Below, one piece after another: positions 1 to 8,957 of a stretch of DNA of 64,000 nucleotides. The position numbers and the translations under genes are program-made. The notes below the pieces were generated by a model. That model was given only the letters and a program-made list of their open reading frames with translations. It was not told where the DNA came from and searched no databases. Each line of letters begins with the position of its first letter. Positions within the stretch are counted from its first letter, which is position 1. Source of the DNA: Rhodanobacter thiooxydans (lineage in GTDB: Bacteria > Pseudomonadota > Gammaproteobacteria > Xanthomonadales > Rhodanobacteraceae); the NCBI RefSeq assembly GCF_021545845.1, contig NZ_CP088923.1, positions 1,798,001 to 1,862,000 on the forward strand, written 5' to 3'.

Positions 1-343
1 GCGTCTTGCCGGCTGTTCGGTTTGCACCCCCGGCATGTCGGGGGGTCGCCCCTCGTCATGCTTGCCGCCCCGCCTGCCTGCCGCCGGTGACGGAGCGGGT
101 GGCAACCGGCGAACGCGCATCGTCTATCGTATCAAGCACGGGCCGTGCCACGGTGCCGCACGTGGCCGATTCCCCGGCCGTGGCCGCTTGCCGGCGCCCG
201 CGGGCGGCCAGGAGGCGGCACGAGGCAGCCGAGAATTGGTTCAATGCGGACGCGGAGGGTCATCCGGTCGGCTGTCCAAACATTGTACGCAGCCCGGGGC
301 GGCGGCCAGTGACTATCCTCAGCCCCGGCGGCGGCGGCCCGGC
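1..343. other. Region without a supportable gene
   Basis: The stretch downstream of the mfd stop codon holds only open frames with no recognisable composition or motif. The plus-strand frames run on antisense to mfd and look like high-GC shadows. I see GC-rich, partly repetitive sequence but no convincing promoter, terminator or RNA gene. A gene reading in from the left edge cannot be excluded. Confidence 0.5.
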
Positions 344-3300
344 TCAGGCCGGCCGGCGCGCGCCCAGCGTCACCAGCACGTCCTGCGCGCTGCGGATGCG
401 CTCGCTGGCGCCGGGCAGCTCGAGGATCACCTTCAGCTTGTCCTGGCCATCCAGCTTGTATACGCGCGGCTGGCGCTGAATCAGCTGGATGATGGTCATC
501 GGGTCGATCTCGGGTTTTTCGCGGAACACGATGCGGCCGCCGTTGGCGCCGAAATCGAGCTTGCGGATGCCGAGCGGGGTGGCCATCAGCTTCAGGCTGG
601 CCACGGCAAAAAGCTGCCTGGTCGGCTCCGGCAGCAGGCCGAAACGGTCGATCATCTCCACCTGCAGGTCGCGCAGCTCGTCCTCGTTGCGCGCGCTGGC
701 GATGCGTTTGTACAGGGTCAGCCGGGCGTGCACGTCGGGCAGGTAGTCATCGGGAATCAAGGCGGCCAGGTGCAGCTCGACCTCGGTTTCGTGTTCGCTG
801 CTCAGGTCGAAGTCCGGCACCTTGCCCGACTTCAGCGCGCGCACCGCGCGGTCCAGCAATTCGGTGTACAGGCCGAAGCCGATCTCCTGGATCTGGCCGG
901 ACTGCTCGTCGCCGAGCAGCTCGCCGGCGCCGCGGATTTCCAGGTCGTGGGTGGCCAGGGTGAAGCCGGCGCCGAGTTCCTCCAGCGAGGCCAGCGCCTC
1001 CAGCCGCTTCTGCGCGTCGGCGGTGATCGAGCGGCGGTCGGGCACCACCAGGTACGCATACGCGCGGTGGTGCGAACGCCCGACGCGGCCGCGCAGCTGG
1101 TGCAGCTGGGCCAGGCCGAAGTGGTCGGCGCGGTCAATGATGATGGTGTTGGCGGTGGGGATGTCGATGCCGGTTTCGATGATGGTGGTGCACACCAGCA
1201 CGTTGAAGCGCTGGCGGTGGAAATCCGCCATCACCTGTTCCAGCTCGCGCTCGGGCATCTGGCCGTGGGCGATGCGGATGCGCGCATCCGGCACCAGCTC
1301 CTCCAGCTCGCGCACGGTGCGCTCGATGCTCTGCACCTCGTTGTGCAGGAAATACACCTGGCCGCCGCGCGACAGCTCGCGTTGCAGCGCCTCGCGGATC
1401 GTCGCCGGGTCCCATGCCGAGATGAAGGTGCGCACCGCCGAGCGGTGCTCCGGCGGCGTGGCGATCAATGAAAGATCGCGCAGGCCGGCCATCGCCATGT
1501 TCAGCGTGCGCGGGATCGGCGTGGCGGTCATGGTCAGCAGGTCCACTTCGGCGCGCAGCTTCTTCAGCTGCTCCTTCTGGCGTACGCCGAAGCGCTGCTC
1601 CTCGTCCACGATCACCAGGCCCAGGTTCCTGAACTTGACGTCCGGCTGCAGCAGTTTGTGGGTACCCACGATCACGTCGATCTGGCCGTCGGCGAGGCGC
1701 TTCAGCGCCTCGTTCACTTCCTTGGCTGACTTGAAGCGCGACAGCACGTCCACCCGCACCGGCCAGTCGGCGAACCTGTCCGCAAAGTTGCGGTAGTGCT
1801 GCTGGGCGAGCAGGGTGGTCGGCACCAGCACGGCGACCTGCTTGCCGGCGGTGGCGGTGGCGAACGCGGCGCGCAGCGCCACCTCCGTCTTGCCGAAGCC
1901 GACGTCGCCGCAGATCACCCGGTCCATCGCGCGCGGCGCGGCCAGGTCGGCCAGCACGGCCTCGATCGCGCTCTCCTGGTCGGGGGTTTCCTCGAACGGG
2001 AAGGTGCTGCCGAACTCCTCCACCAGCTGGCGGTCGATCGGCAGCGATTCACCGCCGCGCGCCTGCCGCTGCGCGTAGATCGCCAGCAGCTCGGCGGCCA
2101 CGTCGCGTACTTTTTCGGCGGCCTTGCGGCGCGCACGCTCCCACGCATCGCCGCCCAGCGAATGCAGTGGCGCCAGCTCCGGCGCGGTGCCGGAGTAGCG
2201 GCTGACCAGGCCCAGCTGCGCTACCGGCACGTACAGCTTGTCGCCCTTGGCGTATTCGATGGTGAGGAACTCGCCGTCCATGCCGCCCACGTCCATCGAC
2301 ACCAGGCCCTGGTAGCGGCCCACGCCGTGGTCGACGTGCACGATCGGCGCACCGGGGGTGAGCTCGGTGAGGTCGCGGATGATCGCCTCGGGGTCGCGCG
2401 CGGCGCCGCGGCGCCGCTTGCGCTCGCGCTCGCTGCGCACCCGCTCGCCATACAGCTCGCGCTCGGTGAGCACGGCGAGGGCGGGCTTGGTCAGCGCGAA
2501 GCCTTGCTCCAGCGGGGCGATGGTGATCGCGAATTTGACTCCCTCTGCTTCTGCCCCCTCCCCTGCTTGCAGGGGAGGGTTGTGACCGAAGGGAATCCCT
2601 TGCAGAGGGTGGAGTGCTCTTGCTTCTGCTTCCTCGCCAGCCGGAGCAACCCCCTCCCAACCTCCCTCTGCTTGCAGGGGGAGGAGAAAGGCCCGCCAAT
2701 CCTCAAGGACCTCGGGCTTCAACCCCGCCGCCGCCAGCGTCTCGATCAACGCCTCGCGCCGCCCCGCCGAGTCCGCCGCGATCAGCACCCGGCCCGGGTA
2801 GCTGGCCAGGAAATGCCGCAGCGACGTACCCGGTTCCTCGCCCTTGCGATTCAGCGGCAGCTCCGGTGCCGGCTGGGTGCCGGTGTCGATGGCGTGTTCA
2901 TGGCCGGGCTCGACCACTTCCACGCGCAATCGCTTGTTGAGCTGCTCGCGCAGCTTTTCCGGAGGCAGGTACAGCTCGGCCGGAGGCAGCACCGGACGCT
3001 CGATGTCGTGCGCGCGCTGGTCGTAGCGTTCGGCGGTCTGCACCCAGAACTGGTCGGCGGCCTCACCGGCGCCCTCGCCGAGCACGAACAGCGCGTCGTC
3101 GGCGAGGTAGTCGAACAAGGTTGCGGTTTGTTCGAAGAACAATGGCAAGTAATACTCGATGCCGCCGGGCGTCACGCCTTCCTTCATGTCCTGGTACAGC
3201 GGGCAGTGGCGCACGTCGATCGGGAAGCGCTCGCGCAGGTTGCCGCGGAACAGCTTGGCCGCTTCCCCGGTGAGCGGGAATTCGCGTGCGGGCAGCAGCT

Positions 3301-3934
3301 CGACCTTGTCCACCGGCTGCTGCGAGCGCTGCGTTTCGGGGTCGAAGCTGCGGATCGACTCCACCTCGTCGTCGAACAGCTCGATGCGGTACGGCTCGGC
3401 CGTGCCCATCGGAAAGATGTCCAGCAATGCACCGCGCACGGCGAAGTCGCCGGGCTCGGCCACCTGTGGCACGTGGCGGTAGCCGGAGGCTTCCAGCCGG
3501 CGCTGCTCGGTGGCGAGGTCGAGCTTCTGGCCTTTCGCCAGCACCAGCCCGGAGCCGGTGATGTGCGAACGCGGGGCAATACGCTGCATCAACGTGGCCA
3601 CCGGCACCACCAGCACGCCGCGCTTCACGCCCGGCAAGCGGTACAAGGTGGCGATGCGCTGCGAGACGATCTCCGGGTGCGGGCTGAACGCGTCGTAGGG
3701 CAGCGTTTCCCAGTCGGGGAAATGCAGCACCGGCAGACCGCCGGCGAAGATCTTCAGCTCCGCTTCCAGCGCCTGCGCGCGCTGGGTGTCGCGTGCCACC
3801 ACCACCAGCAGGCCCTCGTGCGAGCGCGCCGCCTCGGCCAGCAGCAACGCCCGGGCGGAGCCGTGCGGCGGCGTCCAGTAGCGGCGCTGCTTCGGGGTGG
3901 TGGGAAGGGGCGGGTGCTTGATCGGGCTGGACAT
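344..3934 (-). CDS. mfd: Transcription-repair coupling factor Mfd
   Basis: Mfd removes RNA polymerase stalled at DNA lesions and recruits UvrA to the template strand. The protein shows the UvrB-like N-terminal part, the RNA-polymerase-interacting domain (VHVDHGVGRYQGL), and a superfamily 2 helicase with Walker A GDVGFGKTEV near residue 679 and a DEEQ box near 776, followed by the C-terminal TRCF domain. The ATG at 3934 is chosen over a TTG three codons upstream. At about 1196 residues it is some 48 longer than E. coli Mfd (1148). The surplus fits a low-complexity, palindromic in-frame insert at about residues 415-465 between the N-terminal repair domains and the polymerase-binding domain. Identification is secure; the effect of the insert is unknown. 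Confidence 0.97.
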   Translation of the reverse strand: MSSPIKHPPLPTTPKQRRYWTPPHGSARALLLAEAARSHEGLLVVVARDTQRAQALEAELKIFAGGLPVLHFPDWETLPYDAFSPHPEIVSQRIATLYRLPGVKRGVLVVPVATLMQRIAPRSHITGSGLVLAKGQKLDLATEQRRLEASGYRHVPQVAEPGDFAVRGALLDIFPMGTAEPYRIELFDDEVESIRSFDPETQRSQQPVDKVELLPAREFPLTGEAAKLFRGNLRERFPIDVRHCPLYQDMKEGVTPGGIEYYLPLFFEQTATLFDYLADDALFVLGEGAGEAADQFWVQTAERYDQRAHDIERPVLPPAELYLPPEKLREQLNKRLRVEVVEPGHEHAIDTGTQPAPELPLNRKGEEPGTSLRHFLASYPGRVLIAADSAGRREALIETLAAAGLKPEVLEDWRAFLLPLQAEGGWEGVAPAGEEAEARALHPLQGIPFGHNPPLQAGEGAEAEGVKFAITIAPLEQGFALTKPALAVLTERELYGERVRSERERKRRRGAARDPEAIIRDLTELTPGAPIVHVDHGVGRYQGLVSMDVGGMDGEFLTIEYAKGDKLYVPVAQLGLVSRYSGTAPELAPLHSLGGDAWERARRKAAEKVRDVAAELLAIYAQRQARGGESLPIDRQLVEEFGSTFPFEETPDQESAIEAVLADLAAPRAMDRVICGDVGFGKTEVALRAAFATATAGKQVAVLVPTTLLAQQHYRNFADRFADWPVRVDVLSRFKSAKEVNEALKRLADGQIDVIVGTHKLLQPDVKFRNLGLVIVDEEQRFGVRQKEQLKKLRAEVDLLTMTATPIPRTLNMAMAGLRDLSLIATPPEHRSAVRTFISAWDPATIREALQRELSRGGQVYFLHNEVQSIERTVRELEELVPDARIRIAHGQMPERELEQVMADFHRQRFNVLVCTTIIETGIDIPTANTIIIDRADHFGLAQLHQLRGRVGRSHHRAYAYLVVPDRRSITADAQKRLEALASLEELGAGFTLATHDLEIRGAGELLGDEQSGQIQEIGFGLYTELLDRAVRALKSGKVPDFDLSSEHETEVELHLAALIPDDYLPDVHARLTLYKRIASARNEDELRDLQVEMIDRFGLLPEPTRQLFAVASLKLMATPLGIRKLDFGANGGRIVFREKPEIDPMTIIQLIQRQPRVYKLDGQDKLKVILELPGASERIRSAQDVLVTLGARRPA
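2541..2690. repeat. Palindromic repeat DNA inserted in frame within mfd
   Basis: Two related palindromes lie here: CCCCTCCCCTGCTTGCAGGG followed by GAGGG near 2555-2579, and CCTCCCTCTGCTTGCAGGGG followed by GAGG near 2661-2684. Between them is a diverged part with GAGGGTGGAG. Such short TGCTTGCA-centred palindromes look like dispersed intergenic repeats rather than protein-coding sequence. Here they stay in the mfd reading frame and encode a Gly/Ala/Glu/Pro-rich loop. Boundaries are approximate. Confidence 0.7.
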
Positions 3935-3992
3935 AGCCGACAAGTGTAACGCGGCGGTCCGGCCGGACCTGCTGGGTGGGGCTGGCCGTGGT

Positions 3993-4598
3993 CTACAGCT
4001 TCAGCGTGATCTGCGCGGTGCCCGGTTCGTCCGGGATCATCCGCTGGCTGAAGCCCAGCTCCTTGCACAGTTCCAGCATTGGCCGGTTCTCCAGCAGCAC
4101 GTAGCCCCACAGCTCGGCGAGGCCGCGGCGGCGGCAGTCGTCGACCAGGTGCTGCATAAGCAGCGCACCGAGGCCGCGGCGGCTCCAGTCCTGTTCCACC
4201 AGCACCGAGAACTCGGCGCTGTCGGTGGCCTCGTCCATGTAGATACGGCCCACGCCGCGCATCTCGGCCGGCTTGATGGATTCGTCCATCAGCACATAGG
4301 CGGTCTCCAGCATGGGATCGATGCGGCACAGCCGCTGCGCCATCGGCGTGGGCAGCTCGGACATCGCGTGCAGGAAGCGGCGGCGGATGTCCTCCGGTGA
4401 CAGCCGGGTGAAGCAGCGCTGCATCGCCGCCACGTCGCCCGGCTCGATCGCGCGCAGCACCAGTTCGCGGCCGTCCTGGGTACGCACCTGCTCGCCGCGC
4501 GTCGACGGCACCACCTTGGGGCGCGCAAAGCGCTCGCTGCTGCGTGGCGGCAGCGAGGCATAGCGGGACGGCGCAGAAAAGTCGATGGCGGGATTCAT
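3993..4598 (-). CDS. GNAT-family N-acetyltransferase
   Basis: A 201-residue protein with a single GNAT fold, resembling the acetyltransferase domain found at the C-terminus of Pat-type protein acetyltransferases. The acetyl-CoA loop is seen in the stretch LVEQDWSRRGLGALLMQHLV, with the C-terminal strand and helix after it (LLENRPMLELCKELGF). It would transfer acetyl from acetyl-CoA to an amine; the substrate cannot be told. The ATG at 4598 has GGAATTGCC ahead of it and removes an implausible 26-residue extension. It lies just upstream of mfd on the same strand, 58 bp away, so the two may be co-transcribed. Confidence 0.85.
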   Translation of the reverse strand: MNPAIDFSAPSRYASLPPRSSERFARPKVVPSTRGEQVRTQDGRELVLRAIEPGDVAAMQRCFTRLSPEDIRRRFLHAMSELPTPMAQRLCRIDPMLETAYVLMDESIKPAEMRGVGRIYMDEATDSAEFSVLVEQDWSRRGLGALLMQHLVDDCRRRGLAELWGYVLLENRPMLELCKELGFSQRMIPDEPGTAQITLKL

Positions 4599-4796
4599 GG
4601 CAATTCCATACTTTTGCGTATTGTGTGCAACGCAACATGAATTTGCAATGGCGAGCCCCGCGGTAAGCTGACGCATCTGCGGCGAACCGTCGCTGCTATT
4701 GGCTTGCCCATGTTGCAGTACGGGGTGGTATGGGCGTGGCAGACAGGGAGCGCATCACTCCGCACAATGCAGGGCTGGATTTCCCCGGAGCACGGC

Positions 4797-5198
4797 ATGA
4801 CCCGCAAACCGGCAAACGGTCTCACCGCGGCCCAACTGGAAGCGCTGTGCGGCCACTGGCCCGGCGTCACCCGTGATACCAAATGGGGCGTCGACATGGT
4901 GTTCAGCGTCGGCGGCAAGATGTTCGCGGTGATGCCGTCGGACGGCAGTGAAGGCGGGCGGCTGTCGTGCAAGGTGGCCGACGACCGTTTCCTCGAACTC
5001 ACCGACCAGCCCGGCATCGTCCCCGCGCCGTACCTGGCGCGCGCGCACTGGATCTCGATCACCGAACCGCAGCGTTTCGCCACGGCGGAGCTGGAGGCGT
5101 TCATCCTCGACGCCTATACGCTGGTGCGCGCGAAACTGACGAAAAAACTGCGGGCGGCGCTGGGGCCGTTGCCAACCGTCAAGGTGAAGCAGAAATGA
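4797..5198 (+). CDS. MmcQ/YjbR family protein
   Basis: A 133-residue protein of the YjbR (CyaY-like fold) family. Signatures are an early L-x-x-L-C-x-H-W-P-G segment, TKWGVDMVFSVGGKMFAVM, and a C-terminal helix with LVRAKLTKKLRA. Its biochemical function is unknown; some members have a DNA-binding-like fold. The ATG at 4797 is taken because family members begin close to this motif; the frame is open further upstream. The stop codon overlaps the next ATG (ATGA), so it is translationally coupled to the VOC protein. Confidence 0.85.
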   Translation: MTRKPANGLTAAQLEALCGHWPGVTRDTKWGVDMVFSVGGKMFAVMPSDGSEGGRLSCKVADDRFLELTDQPGIVPAPYLARAHWISITEPQRFATAELEAFILDAYTLVRAKLTKKLRAALGPLPTVKVKQK

Positions 5199-5587
5199 AA
5201 CAGCATCTCGGCGCGCTCGCGCTGCTGGTCGCCGACTACGACGAGGCGATCGCCTGGTACACCCGTGCGTTGGGTTTCGAGCTGGTGGAGGATACCGACC
5301 TGGGCGGCGGCAAGCGCTGGGTGCTGCTGGCGCCGCCGGGTTCCCGCGAAACGCGTTTGCTGCTGGCGAAGGCGAACGGCGACGAGCAGACCTCGCGCAT
5401 CGGCAACCAGACCGGCGGTCGCGTGTTCCTGCTGCTGCACACCGACGACTTCCAGCGCGACTGGCAACGCATGCGCGCCGAAGGCGTGCACTTCTGCGAG
5501 GAACCGCGGCAAGAGGCCTACGGCACGGTGGCGGTGTTCGAGGATCTGTACGGCAACGGCTGGGATCTGCTGGAACCGAAACGCTGA
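5195..5587 (+). CDS. VOC-superfamily (glyoxalase/bleomycin-resistance fold) protein
   Basis: A 130-residue single-domain VOC protein with two beta-alpha-beta-beta-beta modules. The N-terminal module carries LALLVADYDEAIAWYTRALGF and the C-terminal end FEDLYGNGWDLLEPKR. The terminal glutamate and early histidine of VOC metal sites are present in typical places. The family includes glyoxalases, dioxygenases and resistance proteins, and the substrate cannot be deduced. The start overlaps the stop of the YjbR gene. Confidence 0.87.
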   Translation: MKQHLGALALLVADYDEAIAWYTRALGFELVEDTDLGGGKRWVLLAPPGSRETRLLLAKANGDEQTSRIGNQTGGRVFLLLHTDDFQRDWQRMRAEGVHFCEEPRQEAYGTVAVFEDLYGNGWDLLEPKR

Positions 5588-5615
5588 GCGCTTGCAAAAG
5601 ATCGCGCGCCAATGC

Positions 5616-5676
5616 GTAGGGCGGGCACTGCCCGCCGCTCTGGCCATCAAGGGCCGGCGGGCAGTGCCCGCCCTAC
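5616..5676. repeat. GTAG-headed inverted repeat
   Basis: Two arms, GTAGGGCGGGCACTGCCCGC at 5616 and its inverted counterpart ending GCCCGCCCTAC at 5676, flank a short spacer. Each arm is itself palindromic. The GTAG head matches the SMAG-type REP elements described in Stenotrophomonas. Confidence 0.75.
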
Positions 5677-5763
5677 GAGGCTGCTCTTGCGAATCCCGAA
5701 TCCCGAATCCCGAATCCCGAATCCCGGCCTTCAAGAGCATCGCCCGCCAGCGGGCTGCTACCA
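5677..5763. repeat. Partial REPIN with five GAATCCC heptamers
   Basis: Five perfect tandem GAATCCC units occupy 5691-5725. The right arm GCATCGCCCGCCAGCGGGCT follows at 5738, ending in CTACC. Read on the minus strand the arm begins GGTAGCAGCCCGCTGGCGGG, and its TAG is the stop codon of the DUF2058 gene. The left arm that matches this right arm is not obvious; the unrelated GTAG repeat at 5616-5676 sits in its place. Confidence 0.8.
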
Positions 5764-6297
5764 GATCAGGTCGTCCGGCACTTCGAACTGCTTGTAGTAC
5801 TCGTCGTCCGGGTCGTTGCCGCCGGCGGTATCTGCGCGGCCGTGGTCCAGCACGACCATCGCCGCGTCGCGTTCGTACACCTTGTCGGCGGCCTCGCGCG
5901 GCAGCAGTTCGTAGCCTTCGCCGTGGCGCACGATCACCAGCGTGCCGCCGGCCAGCTGCGCGCGCAGCGCCGCGTTCACCAGCACGTCCCTGATCCGGTC
6001 GCCGTCGGTGAAGCGATAAGCGATTTCCCCCTCGCGCTTCACCTTGTGCGCCTCGACGATCTGCCGAATCTGCGCACGCGCTTCGTTCGCGCGCGTCTGC
6101 GCATTGCGTTCCGCGGCGATGGCGCGGTCGCGCTCGGCCTTCTCCGCCTGCAGCCGCCGCGCTTGCAGTTCTTCGGCACTCGGCGCCACCGGCGCCTTGC
6201 CCTGGTGCTTCTTTGCCTGCTCGCGCGCGGCCTGCGCCACCTGGTTCTTCTTGACCAGGCCGGCCTTGAGCAGTTGTTCCTGGAGTGGATTGCGCAT
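5758..6297 (-). CDS. DUF2058 family protein (YaiL-like)
   Basis: A 179-residue protein of the DUF2058 family. It starts MRNPLQEQLLKAGLVKKNQ, continues with a highly charged Lys/Ala/Glu/Gln coiled-coil region of about 70 residues, and ends with a globular part (AYRFTDGDRIRDVLVN and an EYYKQFEVPDDLIW tail) typical of the family. Function is not established; it is thought to associate with the nucleoid or RNA. The stop codon TAG lies inside the GTAG head of the adjacent REP-type repeat, so the natural 3' end may have been replaced. Confidence 0.88.
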   Translation of the reverse strand: MRNPLQEQLLKAGLVKKNQVAQAAREQAKKHQGKAPVAPSAEELQARRLQAEKAERDRAIAAERNAQTRANEARAQIRQIVEAHKVKREGEIAYRFTDGDRIRDVLVNAALRAQLAGGTLVIVRHGEGYELLPREAADKVYERDAAMVVLDHGRADTAGGNDPDDEYYKQFEVPDDLIW

Positions 6298-6353
6298 CGG
6301 ACTTGCCGGGGGACGTCTTGTGGGGATGCAGGAGAGCGGTGCGTTGCGGCGGC

Positions 6354-7256
6354 TCAGTCCGCGTTGTCCGGCTCGAAGAAGCTCCAGCGCACATCGCCGA
6401 ATTGCGCTTTCATCGCCGCCTCGACAGTGTTGATCGCATCGATCAGGTTGGCCGTGGGCTGCATGCGGGCTTTCACCGCCACCATCACGTCCGGGCCCAT
6501 CTGCAGGGTGATCAGGTTCAGCACCTCGGCAACTTCGGGGCGGCTTTTGAGGAAGCTCATCAGCTCGTCGCGGCGGCGCGGCTCGACGCCCTGGCCGATC
6601 AGCAGCGCCTTCACCTCGATCGCCACCAGCACCGCCACCACGATCAGCAGCACGCCGATCGCGATGGTGCCGCCGGCGTCGAACATCAGGTTGCCGGTGA
6701 GCATGGTGGCGCCGACGGCGAGCGAGGCCAGGCACAGGCCGACCAGGGCGGCCAGGTCCTCGCCGAAGATCACCAGCAGTTCGCTGGAGCGAGTTTCGCG
6801 GAACCATGTCCACAGGTCCTGGTCGCCGCGCGCCTTGTTCACTTCCTGCAGGCAACCGCGCATCGAGATGCCCTCGACCACGATGCCGAACACCAGCACG
6901 CCCAGCGCCAGCCACGGCCACTTCAGCGGCTCGGGGTTGGTGAGTTTGTGGATGCCCTCGTAGATCGAAAACATGCCGCCCACGCTGAACAGCAGGATCG
7001 CCACCAGGAACGACCAGAAGTACAGCGCACGCCCCCAGCCCAGCGGGAATTCGTCGGACGGAGGCCGCTTCGCCTGGCGGATGCCGAGCAGCAGCAGGCC
7101 CTGGTTGCCGCAGTCGGCCAGCGAGTGCACCGCTTCGGCCATCATCGCGCCCGAGCTGGTGACGAAGGCGGCGAACAGCTTGGCCACGAAGATGGCGAAG
7201 TTGGCGCCCAGCGCGAGGAAGATGGCCTTGATGGGATTGGCATGACTGGACGACAT
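6354..7256 (-). CDS. Cation diffusion facilitator family transporter
   Basis: A 300-residue inner-membrane protein with about six transmembrane segments and a cytoplasmic C-terminal domain, of the CDF/ZnT family that exchanges divalent metal ions for protons. The second helix carries MMAEAVHSLADCGNQ, the HSxxD metal-site signature. The later helix motif GEDLAALVGL supplies the second acidic pair. The C-terminal domain (residues about 215-300) has the ferredoxin-like shape. Metal specificity (Zn, Mn or Fe) cannot be read. It lies 56 bp upstream of the DUF2058 gene on the same strand. Confidence 0.9.
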   Translation of the reverse strand: MSSSHANPIKAIFLALGANFAIFVAKLFAAFVTSSGAMMAEAVHSLADCGNQGLLLLGIRQAKRPPSDEFPLGWGRALYFWSFLVAILLFSVGGMFSIYEGIHKLTNPEPLKWPWLALGVLVFGIVVEGISMRGCLQEVNKARGDQDLWTWFRETRSSELLVIFGEDLAALVGLCLASLAVGATMLTGNLMFDAGGTIAIGVLLIVVAVLVAIEVKALLIGQGVEPRRRDELMSFLKSRPEVAEVLNLITLQMGPDVMVAVKARMQPTANLIDAINTVEAAMKAQFGDVRWSFFEPDNAD

Positions 7257-7321
7257 GCGGCTTCAGTCCCTGGAATGAGGCCGTCCAGTGTACCGGCGGC
7301 ACAGGACGTTGTGCGGGGCGA

Positions 7322-7840
7322 TCAGTGGATGCCCACCCCCACACCCACGCCGAAGCGGACGTTGTTGCGGCCCTTGTTCATCTCGTCGGTGGTCCACACG
7401 TGCGATTGCGCCACGCCGACCAGCGGGAACACATAGTCGGCCTCGCCGACCTTGCCGGCGCGGCTGCCGTTGAGCTTGCCGTTGACGGTCATCAGCGCGC
7501 CAGAGGGGTAGTCCAGCGGTTCCACGTAGCCGGACATCACCGCGATGAAGCGGCCGTTGCCGCTGTCGTTCGCCTTCGGGCGCTGCGAGGCATCCAGCGG
7601 GTAGGCCAGCAGCTCGATCTCGCTGTGATCGGCGAACACCTTGACCTGCACGATGCGCCCGCCCCAGATCACCTCGCGGTTGCTGAAGTTCTCCGGCGAT
7701 TGCGCGACCTGGAACGGCGCGGCGGTGACCGCGGCGCCGCTGGCCTTGTAGATCGGTGGCGGGGCGCAGGCGGCCAGCAGCATCAGCAGAGCGGCCGGCG
7801 CGGCGAGGCGGATCGGCTGGGAGGCGAGGCGGATGCGCAT
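7322..7840 (-). CDS. slp: Slp-family outer membrane lipoprotein
   Basis: A 172-residue exported protein with a lipobox at the end of its hydrophobic signal (ALLMLLAAC), so the cysteine near residue 25 is probably lipidated. The mature part fits the Slp/YeaY family (FSNREVIWGGRIVQVKVF; ELLAYPLD; PLVGVAQSHVW). Slp is a starvation- and acid-inducible outer membrane lipoprotein in E. coli. AGGAG precedes the ATG. The tail GVGVGVGIH is unusual low-complexity sequence but lies in frame before a normal stop. Confidence 0.88.
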   Translation of the reverse strand: MRIRLASQPIRLAAPAALLMLLAACAPPPIYKASGAAVTAAPFQVAQSPENFSNREVIWGGRIVQVKVFADHSEIELLAYPLDASQRPKANDSGNGRFIAVMSGYVEPLDYPSGALMTVNGKLNGSRAGKVGEADYVFPLVGVAQSHVWTTDEMNKGRNNVRFGVGVGVGIH

Positions 7841-7877
7841 GGTCGTGCTCCTGGGGGGAAGCCTGGATGCGCCGAGC

Positions 7878-8792
7878 TTAGCGGCGCCCCGGGGTTCGCG
7901 GTAGTCGCGACGCCGGCAATGGGCTGGGCGTGTTCAGCTGGCTGCCGGCTTCGTCCAGCAGCCAGTCCAGTTTCCATTCGGCCGGGCGCTCCTGCGAGAG
8001 CAGGCTGGCCAGCATGCGCAGCGGTTCGCGCAGGGTGTCGTCCAGTTTCCACGGCGCGTTGAGGATGACCATGCCCGAGCCGTTGAGGCGCAGCGGCGAA
8101 TCGTCCGGATGCACCAACAACTCGGCGCGCAGGATGCGCTTCACCCCGCTGTGCTGCAGCTTGCGCAGGAACGGCTGCACCTGGCTGCGCAGCTTGATCG
8201 GGTACCACACCGCGTAGACGCCGGTGGGCCAGCGCGGCAGGGCGGTCTTCAGCGCCTGCTCGATCAGCTTGTACTCGGCCTCCTGCGCCTCGTAGGGCGG
8301 GTCGATCAGCACCAGGCCGCGCTTCTCCTTCGGCGGCAGCAGCGCCTTCAGCGCCTCATAGCCGTCGCGCTGGTGCACGTGCACCTGTGGGTTGCCGCGG
8401 AACAGTTCGCGCAATTTCGCCGCTTCCTCGGCATGCAGCTCGCACAGCTGCGCGCTGTCGCCCGGGCGCAGCGCCCGGGCGACCTGCAGCGGCGAGCCGG
8501 GGTAGTACTTCAGGCCGTGCTCGTTGCCTTCGCCGCCGAGGATACCGTCGCGCCAGCGCCGCAGCAGCGGCGGCAGCTTCTCGGCCGGGTGCAGGCGAGC
8601 GATGCCGTCGTGATACTCGCCGGTCTTCTTGGCCTCGTGGCCTTCCAGCGCATAGCTGCCGCTGCCGGCATGGGTGTCGACATAGCAGAACGGCGTGGAT
8701 TTGGCCTGCAACGCCTCGACCAGCGCCAGCAGCACGACGTGCTTGAGGACATCGGCGAAATTGCCGGCGTGATAGGCGTGGCGGTAGTTCAT
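7878..8792 (-). CDS. rlmJ: 23S rRNA (adenine(2030)-N6)-methyltransferase RlmJ
   Basis: RlmJ methylates A2030 of 23S rRNA using S-adenosylmethionine. The protein begins MNYRHAYHAGNFADVLKHVV, a highly conserved family start, has YVDTHAGSGSYAL as the SAM-binding segment and VLIDPPYE as the DPPY catalytic motif. The ATG at 8792 gives 304 residues. The last 20 residues are Pro/Arg-rich and look like a read-through extension relative to the usual length of about 280. Confidence 0.95.
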   Translation of the reverse strand: MNYRHAYHAGNFADVLKHVVLLALVEALQAKSTPFCYVDTHAGSGSYALEGHEAKKTGEYHDGIARLHPAEKLPPLLRRWRDGILGGEGNEHGLKYYPGSPLQVARALRPGDSAQLCELHAEEAAKLRELFRGNPQVHVHQRDGYEALKALLPPKEKRGLVLIDPPYEAQEAEYKLIEQALKTALPRWPTGVYAVWYPIKLRSQVQPFLRKLQHSGVKRILRAELLVHPDDSPLRLNGSGMVILNAPWKLDDTLREPLRMLASLLSQERPAEWKLDWLLDEAGSQLNTPSPLPASRLPRTPGRR

Positions 8793-8957
8793 GGCGGTCA
8801 CGGCGGCGGGGTGGACCAGTATAGAGGGGCTGGGGCCATGCTCCCCGGGGCGCGACGTAACCTTTCCTGCACATTGGCCGGTGCAGGCTGCGCCTGTTGC
8901 AGCGTTGCAACCGGCCGGACGTGCGGCTCCGGCTGTCCATCTGCGCGGAGAATCATC

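Noticed and set aside
35..3949. Long plus-strand open frames antisense to mfd (478 and 717 codons).
   Set aside because: They follow the codon periodicity of mfd on the other strand and encode His/Gln/Arg/Val-rich sequence with no family motif.
5616..5763. CRISPR array suggested by regular GAATCCC repeats.
   Set aside because: The units are contiguous 7-mers without spacers and lie in the loop of a REP-type element; no cas gene is present.
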